From: Luzula sylvatica
Lineage: Eukaryota; Streptophyta; Magnoliopsida; Poales; Juncaceae
Direction: 5' to 3'
Assembly (NCBI GenBank): GCA_946800325.1
Contig: OX326958.1
Coordinates: 5,714,001-5,778,000 of the forward strand
DNA: 64,000 nucleotides
Shown here: positions 63,801-64,000 of the stretch, one piece after another
Layout of the letters: the number at the start of each line of letters is the position of its first letter
Position numbering within the stretch: the stretch's first letter is position 1
Notes under the pieces: generated by a model
Database searches by the model: none
What the model saw: only the letters and a program-made list of their open reading frames with translations
What the model was told of the DNA's origin: nothing
Program-made: the position numbers and the translations under genes

Positions 63801-64000
63801 AATTACAAAAAATTGTATTTTCTGCTAATTCGGGTCAAAAAGACCAAATCTCCCAAATCTAGTCACGAGGCTGTATTCCTCTCGTCGAGGCGAGCGATTT
63901 TGATATAAAAATCGTGCCATTTGGTGAAAGTATGAGAAATTTACGAGGATTTTAACATAACGGCATTACCATTTTCTCTAGTTTATTGTTTTGTGCATTT

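Larger units (their letters stand above)
53681..64000. repeat. Satellite block, mainly type-1, right part of the window
   Basis: Mostly homogeneous type-1 monomers. A 6-mer HOR has offset 2096 bp: ATTTGGTGAAAACAAG occurs at 54571 and 56667, and GGCTGCAGTTCTC, CGGGACAAAAAG and TTTCGCTCGTCG also recur. 2096 = 6 x 363 minus an 81-bp deletion near 56405 and one missing A near 54853. Type-2 monomers reappear near 59760-60120, 60480-60840 and from 63740 to the window end, where the array continues. Confidence 0.9.

Noticed and set aside
1..64000. CRISPR array
   Set aside because: Repeats are contiguous 363-bp units without short repeats and unique spacers; the inserted elements are plant-type transposons.
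1..64000. Ribosomal intergenic spacer repeats
   Set aside because: No 18S, 5.8S, 25S or 5S sequence and no promoter-like unit is seen in the window.

Overview
The window is 64 kb of plant-type repetitive DNA with no credible protein-coding or RNA gene. Apart from two transposon insertions and one run of Ns, all of it is a single head-to-tail satellite with an AT-rich monomer of about 363 bp. I estimate about 165 monomers, and every one I checked is in the same orientation. Both inserted elements have signatures common in flowering plants: a Mutator-like element with a 9-bp target duplication and a hAT element with an 8-bp target duplication. I infer heterochromatin of an angiosperm (centromeric, pericentromeric, subtelomeric or knob). 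Species and chromosomal position cannot be read from the sequence.

I use monomer phase 1 = CTCGCAAAATCATGCC. Layout: (1) 1-3323, a 6-monomer higher-order repeat (HOR, period 2177 bp). (2) 3324-5724, a 2401-bp non-autonomous Mutator-like element flanked by AATAATTCA. (3) 5725-8958, transitional 3-mer and 2-mer repeats. (4) 8959-23190, an HOR family with canonical order F-G-A-B-C-E (6 x 363 bp). It contains recombinant forms and, from 16921, a super-repeat of 11 monomers (3969 bp). (5) 23191-23390, exactly 200 N. (6) 23391-25470, an older divergent satellite block ending in a sharp out-of-register junction. (7) 25471-31229, type-1 monomers with chimeric type-1/type-2 monomers. (8) 31230-42735, two tandem near-identical copies of a 16-monomer HOR (5798 bp). 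(9) 43404-44322, a 919-bp non-autonomous hAT element flanked by ATAATAAT, with an interior of trinucleotide repeats. (10) 44323-about 53680, HORs of alternating type-1 (363 bp) and type-2 (359 bp) monomers with offsets of 3255 and 3963 bp. (11) About 53680-64000, mainly type-1 satellite with a 6-mer HOR (offset 2096 bp) and a duplicated type-1/type-2 dimer.

The window is best read as a record of satellite evolution: unequal crossover (HORs and duplications), gene conversion (patches of one subfamily inside another), short deletions between small direct repeats, and two transposon insertions that hit the same 11-bp segment of the monomer. I found no new protein-based system. The most unusual observations are the shared insertion site, the paralogous empty sites that allow relative dating, the alternating 5-mer/6-mer super-repeat, and the run of Ns that keeps satellite register.
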